From Desulfocurvus sp. (GTDB taxonomy: Bacteria > Desulfobacterota > Desulfovibrionia > Desulfovibrionales > Desulfovibrionaceae), in the NCBI GenBank assembly GCA_020692325.1, contig JAIMKR010000018.1:5924-58033 (forward strand): 52,110 nt of DNA, in the 5' to 3' direction. A program made the position numbers and the translations under genes. Position 1 is the stretch's first letter. Each line of letters begins with the position of its first letter. This document shows positions 1-7,962 of this stretch, piece after piece. Under the pieces are notes generated by a model that was not told where the DNA came from, did no database searches, and saw only the letters and a list, made by a program, of their open reading frames with translations.

Positions 1-948
1 GGGCATGGCGACGCGACGCTCTCGGGTTCCCCCCTGGACACTTCGGGGGCTTCGCCCCGTTCGATGTCGGAGCAGGATGTTTCGGCCGCGCCCCAGGCCG
101 AGGGGGCCTCCCCCCTTTCAAAGTCGGAGCAGGATGCTCCGGCCAGTCCTCAGGGAAATGGCGTCACGGCGCTTTCGGAAACCACGCCGAATACGCCGGC
201 GGCGACAAACGCCCCGGGTATGGCCGGGCGACCCAGCCGCGACGCCATGCATCCGCCGAAGCGCGACGGCAACGGGCATCCCCTGCCGCCGGATCTTGGC
301 CTGTCCGACCGCAAAGCCCAGTACCGCATCTGGTACGAGAAACGCGCCGAGGCGGCGTACCTCAGCCAACTGGAATTGCAGAGCGTGCTGGAACGGGCGC
401 TGCGACGCGCGCGCTTCCCCTTGTCCTTCAGCGCCGGATTCCACCCCATGCCGCGCATTTCCTTCGGCCGGGCGCTGCCCGTGGGCGTGGAGAGCGAATG
501 CGAGTGGTTCACGCTGACTCTGCGCGAGCATCTGCCGGCACAGCGCGTGCTGGGCGGACTGACGGAGCAGATGCCCCACGGCCTGACCCCCTTGCGCATC
601 GAGGCGCTGCCCGTGTTACAGCGGCCGATGCAGCCGGTGCGCGAACGCTTTCTGGTGCGCTACAAGGGCGCGGCGGAGGATGTGACGCGCTGGCGCGACG
701 GTTGGGCGGAATTCATGAAACGCGAGGTGGTGATGTTCGACCGCAAGAGCAAGAACGGCCCCAAGCCCACGAACCTGCGGGCGCTGGTGGCCGAGGCGCG
801 CATCCTCGAAAACGGCCGGGTGGCCCTCACCCTGGACTGGACCAACGACTACATGAGCCCCAGGGGCCTTGTGCTGGCCGTGAACGATCCCATTTCGCCG
901 CTGGCCGCCCACGTGCTCAAGATCGACCAGGAATTCGCGACAAGATAA
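1..948 (+). CDS. TIGR03936/DUF2344 radical-SAM-associated protein, 5' truncated by window edge
   Basis: The C-terminal two thirds match the TIGR03936 (DUF2344) family, which accompanies, or is fused to, B12-binding radical SAM proteins of the TIGR03960 type; the molecular role is unknown. Diagnostic stretches are YRIWYEKRAEAAYLSQLEL and FSAGFHPMPRISFGRALPVG. The reading frame is open from base 1, and the first in-frame ATG at 64 lies inside a low-complexity Ser/Ala/Pro-rich segment of about 90 residues with an imperfect SEQD repeat. That ATG has no good ribosome binding site, so I treat the gene as continuing to the left, possibly as the tail of a fused radical SAM protein. It ends with TAA at 946-948, convergent with the next gene with only 3 bp between them. 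Family call is good; the true start is unknown. Confidence 0.8.
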   Translation, partial: GHGDATLSGSPLDTSGASPRSMSEQDVSAAPQAEGASPLSKSEQDAPASPQGNGVTALSETTPNTPAATNAPGMAGRPSRDAMHPPKRDGNGHPLPPDLGLSDRKAQYRIWYEKRAEAAYLSQLELQSVLERALRRARFPLSFSAGFHPMPRISFGRALPVGVESECEWFTLTLREHLPAQRVLGGLTEQMPHGLTPLRIEALPVLQRPMQPVRERFLVRYKGAAEDVTRWRDGWAEFMKREVVMFDRKSKNGPKPTNLRALVAEARILENGRVALTLDWTNDYMSPRGLVLAVNDPISPLAAHVLKIDQEFATR

Positions 949-951
949 AAC

Positions 952-1653
952 CTACTTCGGCAGGCGCATCCCGCACAGCTTCCAGGAGAACAGCCCGTCG
1001 CGCCGGAACTCCAGCACAACCGATTGGGCGTCGGTTTTGTTGTCCCCGCGCAAGCGCACGACGAAGCGGTTCATCCCCTCGTAGCCCATGTCCGCGTCCA
1101 TCTTGCCGGCCCGGGGCCGGTCCGAAGCCGGGGCGTCTTCGCCAGACCGCGCGGTCTGATCGGCCTGCCCAGACGAGCCCGACTGGTCCGATTGGCCCGA
1201 TTGATCGGATGAGTCGGCTGCTCCCGGCGCACCGCCAGCCTTACCTTTTTTCCCCGAGGTGAAGTCCGAGGACAGACCGAAAGGCAGCGCGTTGCGCACG
1301 GTCACGGCCGGGTCGGGCACGCGGCCGCGCATGATGACGGCGATGTTCTCCGGCGTCAGGAAGGCGTCCACCAGCTGGTTGGCCAGCGTCGCCCCGAAGA
1401 GCATTCCGATGGAGGCCATGGGGTCGTTGGGATTCCTGCGCAGCTCGGCGGTGAGGCGCGCGCCCAGGTCGGCCTTGATGCTGGAGCGCAGGGCCGGGAA
1501 GTCCACACGGGAGGAGACGCCCTCGGCGTCGCGGTTCTCCGCCGCTTTACGCAGCGCCTGCACAGTCATGTACGGCGAGGCGTAGACCAGTCCACACGCG
1601 ACAACGAGGGCCAGCAGCGCGCCGCCGACGATCCACTTCATGTTCCTGCGCAT
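952..1653 (-). CDS. DUF2939 domain-containing membrane-anchored protein
   Basis: A 233-residue protein starting at an ATG preceded by a strong AAGGAGG. Residues about 4-24 form one hydrophobic N-terminal segment (signal or anchor), followed by a DUF2939-like region beginning YASPYMTVQALRKAAENRD, with the conserved idea of a small domain sensitive to residues DAEGVSSRVDFPALR. A middle stretch of about 40 residues is a Ser/Gln/Asp/Gly linker with SDQSGQ-type repeats. The C-terminal part (FVVRLRGD to the final MRLPK) resumes a folded pattern. Function is unknown in this family; the location is probably periplasmic and membrane-tethered. The gene lies 52 bp downstream of the M48 peptidase on the same strand and may be cotranscribed with it. 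Confidence 0.75.
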   Translation of the reverse strand: MRRNMKWIVGGALLALVVACGLVYASPYMTVQALRKAAENRDAEGVSSRVDFPALRSSIKADLGARLTAELRRNPNDPMASIGMLFGATLANQLVDAFLTPENIAVIMRGRVPDPAVTVRNALPFGLSSDFTSGKKGKAGGAPGAADSSDQSGQSDQSGSSGQADQTARSGEDAPASDRPRAGKMDADMGYEGMNRFVVRLRGDNKTDAQSVVLEFRRDGLFSWKLCGMRLPK

Positions 1654-1705
1654 GTGCGCGCCTCCTTCATGTTGCCGAATGAGACAGAATATCCGCCGGG
1701 CCGGC

Positions 1706-2908
1706 TCAGAGGTCGGCCTCCGGCTGCTGATCGGCTTCCGAATCGACCGTGACTTCCGGCGTTTTGGCCGGGGTCTTGGCGTCCGTTTTCGTGGCGGGCG
1801 GCGTCTTCGCGGCATCCGTTTCGGCCGCGGCGGGCTTTTTCTCCGACGCACCCTTGAGATCCGGCACGAGCGGCAGCCCCTCGGCGCGCTTCCTGTCGAT
1901 CTCGGCCGCGTCCGCCGCCAGACCGACGAAGCGCTGGCTGTTGCTCGGGTGCGTGGTCACCAGCGTGATGATCTGCGGGTACTCCACGGACATGCGCCGC
2001 CACACGTCCGCCACGTTATGAATATCGTACCCCGCGCGCGCGGCATAGTACAGGCCCACGTAGTCGGCCTCGGCCTCGTACTCCGGGCTGAACATCTGCG
2101 CGCCGACGCGCGCGCCGGCGTAGGTGTTCACGCCGAGCAGCAGGCGGATGGGAAGATCCACCAGCAGGTGGCCGACGGCCGCGTTGAAGTCCTGGTCGCG
2201 GAGGTGCTGGCGGACGTTGTGGGCCATCTCGTGCCCCACGATGGCTGCCAGTTCGTCGTCGTTCTTGACGAACTTGATGATGCCCTTGTTGATGTAGATG
2301 GCGTCGCCGCTGGCGTGGGCGTTGATCTCGGCGCTGGGGTCCATCAGAACAGGATAGCCGCAAATTTTGAACGGCGTCAACGTGTGCGAACTGGTCGCGC
2401 CGTCGCGGCGCGTTTCCAGCACCGCTGGCCGGCCGGCCTTGAGCGCCTCGGAAAGCAGTTCCCGCGCGCGCTTGCGCGTTTCGACCGGCTGGCCGTCCAC
2501 GGAGACCACGACGTCGCCGCGCGCCAGGCCCGCCACATCCGCCGGGCCACCGGGGCCGACGAGGAACACGGTGGGGACGTCGTGCGCATGGAGCACATCC
2601 TTCACGGCCGCGCGCTGCATGGCGTTTTTGTAGGACTTCAGCGAAAAAAGCGTGAAGCCGAAGGACGCGGCCACATGGTCGCCGCAGAGTTCCGTATTCA
2701 TGGCGCGGAGGTTCCAGGCCACGCGGTACAATTGCTCCAGATGCCCTGTCGCGCCGCGCACCGCCAATTCGTACTGGAGGCGCGCCTCCTGGTCCACGGC
2801 CCCGGCGTCCAGCTGCGGGACCTTGCTTTGGGGCGAACAGGCGCACAATGCGGCGAGCAGAAGAAAAACGACGATGCGGCCGGGGAAAATCCTGGGGGCG
2901 CGATGCAT
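1706..2908 (-). CDS. M48-family zinc metallopeptidase lipoprotein with PDZ domain
   Basis: A 400-residue protein. The start at 2908 is chosen because it follows AAAGGAG and begins a lipoprotein signal peptide (positively charged start, hydrophobic core, lipobox LCAC with Cys24). A PDZ-like domain sits near residues 115-175 (GPGGPADVAGLARGDVVVSV). The M48 peptidase core has HEMAH at about 226-230, the third zinc ligand in EYEAEAD (Glu about 280) and the family motif THPSNSQR near 319. The C-terminus is a Lys/Ala/Pro/Thr-rich tail of about 60 residues. It is related to BepA/LoiP-like envelope proteases, probably on the periplasmic face of a membrane and active in envelope quality control. The PDZ domain placed before the catalytic core is somewhat unusual. 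Substrate unknown. Confidence 0.9.
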   Translation of the reverse strand: MHRAPRIFPGRIVVFLLLAALCACSPQSKVPQLDAGAVDQEARLQYELAVRGATGHLEQLYRVAWNLRAMNTELCGDHVAASFGFTLFSLKSYKNAMQRAAVKDVLHAHDVPTVFLVGPGGPADVAGLARGDVVVSVDGQPVETRKRARELLSEALKAGRPAVLETRRDGATSSHTLTPFKICGYPVLMDPSAEINAHASGDAIYINKGIIKFVKNDDELAAIVGHEMAHNVRQHLRDQDFNAAVGHLLVDLPIRLLLGVNTYAGARVGAQMFSPEYEAEADYVGLYYAARAGYDIHNVADVWRRMSVEYPQIITLVTTHPSNSQRFVGLAADAAEIDRKRAEGLPLVPDLKGASEKKPAAAETDAAKTPPATKTDAKTPAKTPEVTVDSEADQQPEADL

Positions 2909-3491
2909 GGCGGCTCCTTTGGCGGGGAAATCGACGCGCCCCCGCGATTCGTATGCGCCACGCGATACCACGAGACGCATTGTTCGACAAGCCGCGCCCC
3001 TCACGCGCTGCGGCCGGCTTCCCCGGTCATGTTTTCCGCCGGCGGGGGAAAAACGCGTTTGTCGCGATTCCCGTCGCAACGCCGTCACGGCGTCCTCCCA
3101 GGATGGGGCAGGGCCGCACAAAGGCCGGGAGCAAGTGGCGGTGTCAACGAGGAGGCTCAACGCGGTTCGGCGGCGGGACATCCGTCACGACGATGGCCTC
3201 CCCGGGGGGGGGAGACAGGGCCGCACAAAGGCCGGGAGCGGCAACGCCGTGGTTGCGCCCACGGGGTCGCTCAACGCGGTTCGGCCGAGCGGATCGTCGC
3301 CACAACGGTGACACGGCAGGGTGCGTGGTCGCCATCGGGCCGGCCGACACGCCGAGCCCATTGGACTGCACCAACGTCTTCCCTCCACGCCCCTCCGGCG
3401 CGAACAGATGGAGGGCATTCCCACCGCCGCGCGGCGGCTGCGGGAGTCCGCCGGAGCCATGAGCGCGCGCGCGGGGCGCCCCCTTCGCCGA
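2909..3491. other. 583-bp intergenic region without a recognisable gene
   Basis: Between the M48 peptidase (start at 2908, minus strand) and the end of the DUF4197 gene. Six-frame reading gives only Arg/Gly-rich open frames with no ribosome binding site. The region holds a degenerate tandem duplication (3082-3290, listed separately). No promoter for the M48 gene could be picked with confidence. Confidence 0.5.
3082..3290. repeat. Imperfect tandem direct repeat, about 100-114 bp unit, two copies
   Basis: Copy 1 begins with CCGTCAC at 3082 and copy 2 with CCGTCAC at 3182. Within the units a 24-bp block is identical at 3109-3132 and 3216-3239 (it contains CCGCACAAAGGCCGGG), and a 15-bp block CTCAACGCGGTTCGG is identical at 3156-3170 and 3270-3284. 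The sequence between the blocks has diverged. No inverted repeats or target-site duplications mark it as an insertion element. Confidence 0.6.
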
Positions 3492-4250
3492 CTACTTGCC
3501 GCCAAAAACCTTCTGCAGAATGGAGGTGGTGCGCTCGGCCGGATTCTTGCGGATGCCCTTCTCCTCCTGCGAGATCATGTAGAACAGGCCGTCCTGGGCC
3601 TTGGTGTTCACATAGGAATCCAGATTGACGCCGTAGGCCTGGGCCGCCGCCGCGGCCACGGGGCTGGCCGTGAGTTTCTTGTAGGCCTTCATCACGCCCA
3701 CGGACTCCATGCTCTTGTCGATGATGGGCTTCATCATCTCGCCGATCTTCTTCCCGCTGGACTTGCGGAAGTACTGTGTGGCCGAGTCGTCGCCGCCGGT
3801 GAGGATGCCTCTGGCGTCGGAGACGCTCATGTTGCGCACGGCGTCACCCAAAATGTTCGCGGCCTGGGGCACGGCCTTCTCCGCCGCACGGTTCATGGCC
3901 AGCACGAAGTCGTCCACCAGCTGGCCCTGGCCGGCCAGACGCAGCGGGGCCTCCAGCCTTTTCAGCGAATCGGGCAGGAGAATTTTGACCGCCTCGTTCC
4001 CGAAATAGCCGTCGGTCTTGCCAAGGTTGTTCACGGCGTTGGTGGTGCCCTTGGCCAGCGCCTCCTTCAGGCCCTTGGTGATGTCCGAATCGGACAGACC
4101 AGCCCCGAGATTCGCAGCGGGCGTGGACGATCCGGCGGAAGCGGCCGGCAACTCCTGCTGCACCTTGTCCAGCACATCGGTCCAGCCAGCCAGCGCCGGA
4201 GTGGCGCACAGGCACAGCCCCATGGCGAGGGGAAGCGCTCGTTTCAACAT
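3492..4250 (-). CDS. DUF4197 domain-containing exported protein
   Basis: A 252-residue protein starting at an ATG behind GGGAGAA. Residues 1-21 are a Sec signal peptide with cleavage expected after ALA (MLKRALPLAMG... ATPALA). The remainder matches DUF4197: GLKEALAKGTTNAVNNLGKT, DGYFGNEAVKILLPDSL and a C-terminal GLFYMISQEEKGIRKNPA. It is predicted to be periplasmic and alpha-helical; the family has no established function. The gene is divergent from the EF-hand gene (start codons 128 bp apart), so both may be driven from the shared intergenic segment. Confidence 0.85.
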   Translation of the reverse strand: MLKRALPLAMGLCLCATPALAGWTDVLDKVQQELPAASAGSSTPAANLGAGLSDSDITKGLKEALAKGTTNAVNNLGKTDGYFGNEAVKILLPDSLKRLEAPLRLAGQGQLVDDFVLAMNRAAEKAVPQAANILGDAVRNMSVSDARGILTGGDDSATQYFRKSSGKKIGEMMKPIIDKSMESVGVMKAYKKLTASPVAAAAAQAYGVNLDSYVNTKAQDGLFYMISQEEKGIRKNPAERTTSILQKVFGGK

Positions 4251-4377
4251 GATTTTTCTCCCGCTGTTTGAGTTTTTGGAGTCCGTGGCCAACGTATCCG
4301 ATGCCGCCTTCGGCGGCAAGAACCTCCCTCCGGCGGGCTGGACCGGATTATGCAAAATTACGGCAGGAGGAAAAATC

Positions 4378-5016
4378 ATGCGCGTCAACCCCTACATCGC
4401 CAACCAAATGTATCTGAACTACACGACCAACAGCGACTCCAACGGCGACGTGAGCGGCTCCATCCTCCCCCAGGGAACCTACAGCAAGCTCGCGGCGGCC
4501 AAATACATCAAGGATAACGACAAGGACCACGACGGCAAGCTCACCAGCGACGAGGTGAGCATCTCCTCGGCGGCCTTCGCCAAGCTCGACACCGACTCCG
4601 ACGGCTACATCAGCAAGTCCGAGATGACCACGGCCCTCTCCGGCAAGGACGACGAGATCTACAGCTTCTACAAGAGCGGCGGATCGGAAACGGGGGAGGA
4701 CATCACCGATGAACTGCTCGAGGGCACGTCGTCCACAAGCTCTTCCAGCAACGCCAAGCTCTACACCAAGATGGCAGCCAAGGCCTACATCAAGGCTTAC
4801 GACACGAACAGCGATGGCGTCATCACCGCCTCGGAGGCCTCGGCTCTCGCCTCCAACGTCTTCGCCTCCATCGATACGAACTCCAACGGCTCGCTCACCC
4901 TCGCCGAGCTGGAGAACGCCCTGGCCGACGACGGCGACAGCATCTACAAGTACTACAAGAACGGCGGCACGCAGAAGATCGCCACGTTGACATCGCGCCT
5001 GCTCGCGACCATTTAG
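4378..5016 (+). CDS. EF-hand calcium-binding protein (four loops)
   Basis: A 212-residue protein; the ATG at 4378 follows a strong AGGAGG. Four canonical 12-residue EF-hand loops are visible: residues 48-59 (DKDHDGKLTSDE), 71-82 (DTDSDGYISKSE), 142-153 (DTNSDGVITASE) and 166-177 (DTNSNGSLTLAE). They are arranged as two pairs separated by a Ser/Thr-rich linker at about 115-126, which suggests an internal duplication of a two-hand unit. There is no signal peptide and no membrane segment, so the protein is cytoplasmic or exported by a route that leaves no N-terminal signal. Its last codon lies 5 bp before the next gene, which suggests coupling. The role is calcium binding, as a buffer or sensor; the partner is unknown. 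Confidence 0.85.
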   Translation: MRVNPYIANQMYLNYTTNSDSNGDVSGSILPQGTYSKLAAAKYIKDNDKDHDGKLTSDEVSISSAAFAKLDTDSDGYISKSEMTTALSGKDDEIYSFYKSGGSETGEDITDELLEGTSSTSSSSNAKLYTKMAAKAYIKAYDTNSDGVITASEASALASNVFASIDTNSNGSLTLAELENALADDGDSIYKYYKNGGTQKIATLTSRLLATI

Positions 5017-5021
5017 GAGGC

Positions 5022-5291
5022 ATGAGCGACTACGCCGCCCCCTTCTGCACCCTGCCCTCCCCCTCCGCCCCGGAAAACGAAGACGACGGGACGGGGGCGG
5101 TCATTTACGGCCGCGAGGGCTGCCCGCACACCGCCCGCGCCCGCAAGGGGCTGCCGCGCGCGCGCTTCGTCGATGTCACCGCCGACCCGGCCGCGCTGGA
5201 AGAGATGCTCCGGCTTTCCGGCGGGGTGCGGCGCATCCCGGTCATCGTCCGTGATGGGGAGGTCAGCGTCGGCTACCGGCGCGGCTCCTGA
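5022..5291 (+). CDS. UXX-star family glutaredoxin-like protein (Cys form)
   Basis: An 89-residue thioredoxin-fold protein with VIYGREGCPHT at residues about 27-37, then RARFVDVTAD, EEMLRLSGGVRRIPVIV and a final VGYRRGS. This matches the UXX-star (seleno)protein family of anaerobes, in which the active site is U/CxxT. Here the redox residue is Cys (codon TGC), followed by P-H-T. Its role is presumably thiol-disulfide or selenol exchange; the substrate is unknown. The start codon lies 5 bp after the stop of the EF-hand gene, and the AGGAGG ends only one base before the ATG, much closer than normal. That suggests translational coupling, or a start slightly further in. The N-terminal 25 residues are Pro/Ser-rich and poorly conserved in appearance. 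Confidence 0.7.
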   Translation: MSDYAAPFCTLPSPSAPENEDDGTGAVIYGREGCPHTARARKGLPRARFVDVTADPAALEEMLRLSGGVRRIPVIVRDGEVSVGYRRGS

Positions 5292-5331
5292 CACGTCTAG
5301 CCGCCGGGCCGTGCGCCCGGTTTCCCGCCCG

Positions 5332-5868
5332 TCAGAGGAACAGAAAGAACCCGTTGGCGAAGCAAAACATCCCGACCACGCCCACGGTCACGCCGCCCAA
5401 CCACACACTTTTCAGCCGCATCAACGCCGCCACCGAGGAGAGCAGGATGGCGATCTGCAAAAAGATGATGGCCAGGCCGAAGGCCGCCGAATGCGCCTGC
5501 GCCTCGGCGATGGCCGCGTCGAGAGCCTCCGCCTGCCGTTTGATCTCGGCCTTCTGCGTTTCGTATTTCGCGATCTTGGCCGCATAGGCGGCCTGCTTGT
5601 CACGCGCCACCCGGGCGAAGCCCCCACCGGATCGCCCGGCGTCCCAAAGTTCCAGATCCAAGTTGTCGCGCTGGAGCTCGTGCAGGTACTGCTTCAGATC
5701 CTTGGCCTGATAATAGGCCCACTGGTTGGTGGCCTTGGCCTGGGAGAGCACGGCCCGCGTGGAGTGTTGCCCGCCTTTGAACGTGGCGAGCGTGGCGCAC
5801 ACCGCGAAGATTATGGTGGTCACGGCCACCCAGCCCAGCCACTTCTCTTTCTTCTCCTCTTCCGCCAT
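5332..5868 (-). CDS. DUF4337 domain-containing membrane protein
   Basis: A 178-residue protein; the ATG at 5868 follows GGAGGAGGG. The layout is typical of DUF4337: an N-terminal transmembrane segment (residues about 10-28, WLGWVAVTTIIFAVCATLA), a soluble charged helical stretch of about 90 residues containing NQWAYYQAKDLKQYLHE, then two C-terminal transmembrane segments ending GMFCFANGFFLFL. Function is unknown; the family occurs widely as small inner-membrane proteins. The neighbours are on either side of separate transcription units, so it is probably monocistronic. Confidence 0.85.
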   Translation of the reverse strand: MAEEEKKEKWLGWVAVTTIIFAVCATLATFKGGQHSTRAVLSQAKATNQWAYYQAKDLKQYLHELQRDNLDLELWDAGRSGGGFARVARDKQAAYAAKIAKYETQKAEIKRQAEALDAAIAEAQAHSAAFGLAIIFLQIAILLSSVAALMRLKSVWLGGVTVGVVGMFCFANGFFLFL

Positions 5869-5971
5869 ACGCAGCCCTCCTCCGTTCGGTTTGGCCGGAG
5901 TGCGGATCACCCGGCCCGACGCACCGCGGAATATACGTAGTTTCAGCCGCCAGACAAGGCCCCGAGGACGA

Positions 5972-6005
5972 AAAAGGCCGGAGGGATCAACTCCCCCCGG
6001 CCTTT
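5972..6005 (-). terminator. Intrinsic terminator after cmk
   Basis: The inverted repeat AAAGGCCGG ... CCGGCCTTT encloses GGA/TCC extensions and a short loop. On the minus strand it is followed by a run of T (AAAAA at 5971-5975 on the plus strand). It lies just beyond the cmk stop codon. Confidence 0.75.
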
Positions 6006-6028
6006 CGGTGTGGTGTTCTTGGGTGTCG

Positions 6029-6724
6029 TCACGCCGCCCGGACCAGCTCCAGCACCTTTCGCAGCACCTCGTCCTCGCTTAAATGCGTGGTGTCCACCAC
6101 CACGGCGTCCGGCGCGGGCTTGAGCGGCGCGATGCTCCGGTTCCTGTCCTGGTCGTCGCGTTGGCGGATGCTGGCGGCGATGGCGGCGAAGTCCGCCGGT
6201 TTGCCCTGCTCCTCCAGCTGGCGGCAACGCCGCCGCGCGCGCTCGTCGGGATCGGCGTCGAGAAAGAACTTGCGCCGCGCCCCGGGGAAAACCACGGTGC
6301 CCATGTCGCGTCCCTCGGCCACCAGGGAGGTGGTCCGCCCCAGGAAGATCTGCGCCATCTTCATGTACGCCCGCACCGAGGGCACCACGGCCAGCTGCGA
6401 GGCCCAACGCCCGGCGGTCTCCCCACGGATCTCCGCCGGCAGGGGCTTGCCGTCGAGCAGCAGCATGGTGTCGCGTCCGCTGCCGAAAAGAGTGAACTCG
6501 AATTCGCCGAGCTTCTCCTGCAAAAGGCCCTGCTTCCAATCCCACGCGCCCTCGCCCAGCACATAGGCTGCGGCGCGGAACATGGCGCCCGTGTCCAGAA
6601 AGGCGATGCCCAGCTCGCCGGCCAGCCGCGCGGCCAGGGTGCTCTTGCCCACGCCGGCCGGGCCGTCCAGGGTGACGATGAGCGGCTCCGCCGCGCCCGC
6701 CCCGACGGATGCGGCGCTAACCAC
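6029..6724 (-). CDS. cmk: Cytidylate kinase
   Basis: It phosphorylates CMP/dCMP to the diphosphate in pyrimidine salvage and lipid precursor supply. Visible motifs are the P-loop GPAGVGKST, FLDTGAMFRA, VAEGRDMGTVVFPGA and the lid-region ARRRCRQLEEQG. The start is uncertain. I choose the GTG at 6724, which follows GAGGTG and overlaps the last codons of hisC, giving 231 residues. The in-frame ATG at 6745 lies inside hisC with a poorer ribosome binding site and would add seven residues. The two genes are translationally overlapped and form a hisC-cmk operon, with an intrinsic terminator after cmk. Confidence 0.92.
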   Translation of the reverse strand: MVSAASVGAGAAEPLIVTLDGPAGVGKSTLAARLAGELGIAFLDTGAMFRAAAYVLGEGAWDWKQGLLQEKLGEFEFTLFGSGRDTMLLLDGKPLPAEIRGETAGRWASQLAVVPSVRAYMKMAQIFLGRTTSLVAEGRDMGTVVFPGARRKFFLDADPDERARRRCRQLEEQGKPADFAAIAASIRQRDDQDRNRSIAPLKPAPDAVVVDTTHLSEDEVLRKVLELVRAA

Positions 6725-7817
6725 GAAGCACCTCGCCCAGGACATTCAGGAAGGTCTCCGTCTCCTCGGGCAGGCCCAGGTTGACGCGGATGCGCTCCGG
6801 CAGGCCGAAGCTTTTCAGGTGCCGCACGATGATCCCACGCTCCAGCAGCCGCGCGCACACGTCGCCGGCCGGCTTGGGCGGGCGGAACATGACGAAGTTG
6901 GACTGCGAGGGTGTGACCTCGCAGCCAAGCTCCGGCAGCCGCGCGAGCAGACGCTCCCGGCCCTTGAAGACCACGTCGAGGGTGGCGCTGTAGAAATTGT
7001 CGTCGGCCAGGGCGGCTATTCCCGCGGCCTCGGCCATGACGTTCACGGTGAAGGGCGCGCGGGCGCGGCGCACGTGCCCGGCCAGCCAGGCGGGCATGAC
7101 TCCGTAGCCCAGACGCAGCCCGGCCAGCCCATAGGCCTTGGAGAAGGTGCGCAGCACCACGATGTTCTCCGAGTCGGCCACGTGGGAGATCATGGCGTAT
7201 TCCTCCGGCGGCCAGGAGAAATCCATGTAGGCCTCGTCCACCACCAGCAGCGTTCCAGCGGGCAGCACGCCGGAGAGTACCTGCAGCTCCTCGGCCCGGG
7301 CGGCAAGGCCGGTGGGGTTGTCCGGACTGGTGACGATGACCATGGCGGTGTTCCTGTCCGCAGCCTCGGCCAGGGCCTCCAGCGGCAGACGGAAGTTTCC
7401 GCCGCGCGGCACCTCGCGGTACTCCACGCCGCACAGCCGGGCGGTGAGCCCGTACATGCTGAAGCTGTGCTCGTAGCAGATCACGTTGTCCACGCCGGGG
7501 CGGGGGACCACGCGCATGAGCAGATCGATGACCTCGTCGGAGCCGTTGCCGGAGATGACGCATTCCGCCGGCACGCTCATGGCCTGGGCGATGGCCTCGT
7601 TCAAACGCGGATTATGGTTCTGCGGATAGCGATGCGCGCCAGCGGCTGCGAGCCGCAAGGCCCGCTCCACCTCGGACGAAACGCCCAGCGGATTCTCGTT
7701 GCTGGCGAGTTTGATGACCTTTTCCAGTCCGTACTTGGCCTTGATCTCCTCGACCGAAAGCCCGGGAACGTAGGGCTTGAAGTCGAGAATCTCCGGCCGG
7801 ACGCGCTTGCTCGGCAT
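6717..7817 (-). CDS. hisC: Histidinol-phosphate aminotransferase
   Basis: A 366-residue PLP enzyme of histidine biosynthesis (imidazole-acetol phosphate to histidinol phosphate). N-terminal landmarks are IKLASNENPLG and HRYPQ. The PLP-binding lysine is K227 in RTFSKAYGLAGLRLGY, with the DEAY motif at 194-197 and NPTG at 167-170. The ATG at 7817 follows GAGGAG. The end overlaps the start of cmk. Family members with this sequence type sometimes also act on aromatic amino acids, which cannot be resolved from the sequence. Confidence 0.93.
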   Translation of the reverse strand: MPSKRVRPEILDFKPYVPGLSVEEIKAKYGLEKVIKLASNENPLGVSSEVERALRLAAAGAHRYPQNHNPRLNEAIAQAMSVPAECVISGNGSDEVIDLLMRVVPRPGVDNVICYEHSFSMYGLTARLCGVEYREVPRGGNFRLPLEALAEAADRNTAMVIVTSPDNPTGLAARAEELQVLSGVLPAGTLLVVDEAYMDFSWPPEEYAMISHVADSENIVVLRTFSKAYGLAGLRLGYGVMPAWLAGHVRRARAPFTVNVMAEAAGIAALADDNFYSATLDVVFKGRERLLARLPELGCEVTPSQSNFVMFRPPKPAGDVCARLLERGIIVRHLKSFGLPERIRVNLGLPEETETFLNVLGEVLRG

Positions 7818-7859
7818 GGGCTGCTCCTCAACGTGTTGCCGCGCGGCATTGCGCGGGGC

Positions 7860-7914
7860 GTAAAAAACGGCGACGCGGCGGCCGGTCCCGATCGGACCGG
7901 CACCCGCCGCGTCT
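7860..7914 (-). terminator. Intrinsic terminator after the universal stress protein gene
   Basis: A long hairpin: GACGCGGC ... GCCGCGTC outside GCCGGTCC ... GGACCGGC, with a 4-base loop CGAT. On the minus strand it is followed by TTTTTT (AAAAAA at 7862-7867). It separates the universal stress gene from hisC. Confidence 0.85.
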
Positions 7915-7962
7915 TCACATACGTATTTCCTCGCCCCCCGTCCAGACGGAAGGGGATGGGAT

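Noticed and set aside
3082-3290. CRISPR array
   Set aside because: Only two degenerate units with unit length over 100 bp and no regular short spacers; no cas genes in the window.
1640-3628. 662-residue plus-strand frame over the M48 peptidase and intergenic region
   Set aside because: Antisense to the M48 gene; Arg/His/Gly-rich with no domain.
5100-5135. Selenocysteine insertion at the UXX-star active site
   Set aside because: The active-site codon is TGC (Cys), not TGA, so no SECIS element is expected.
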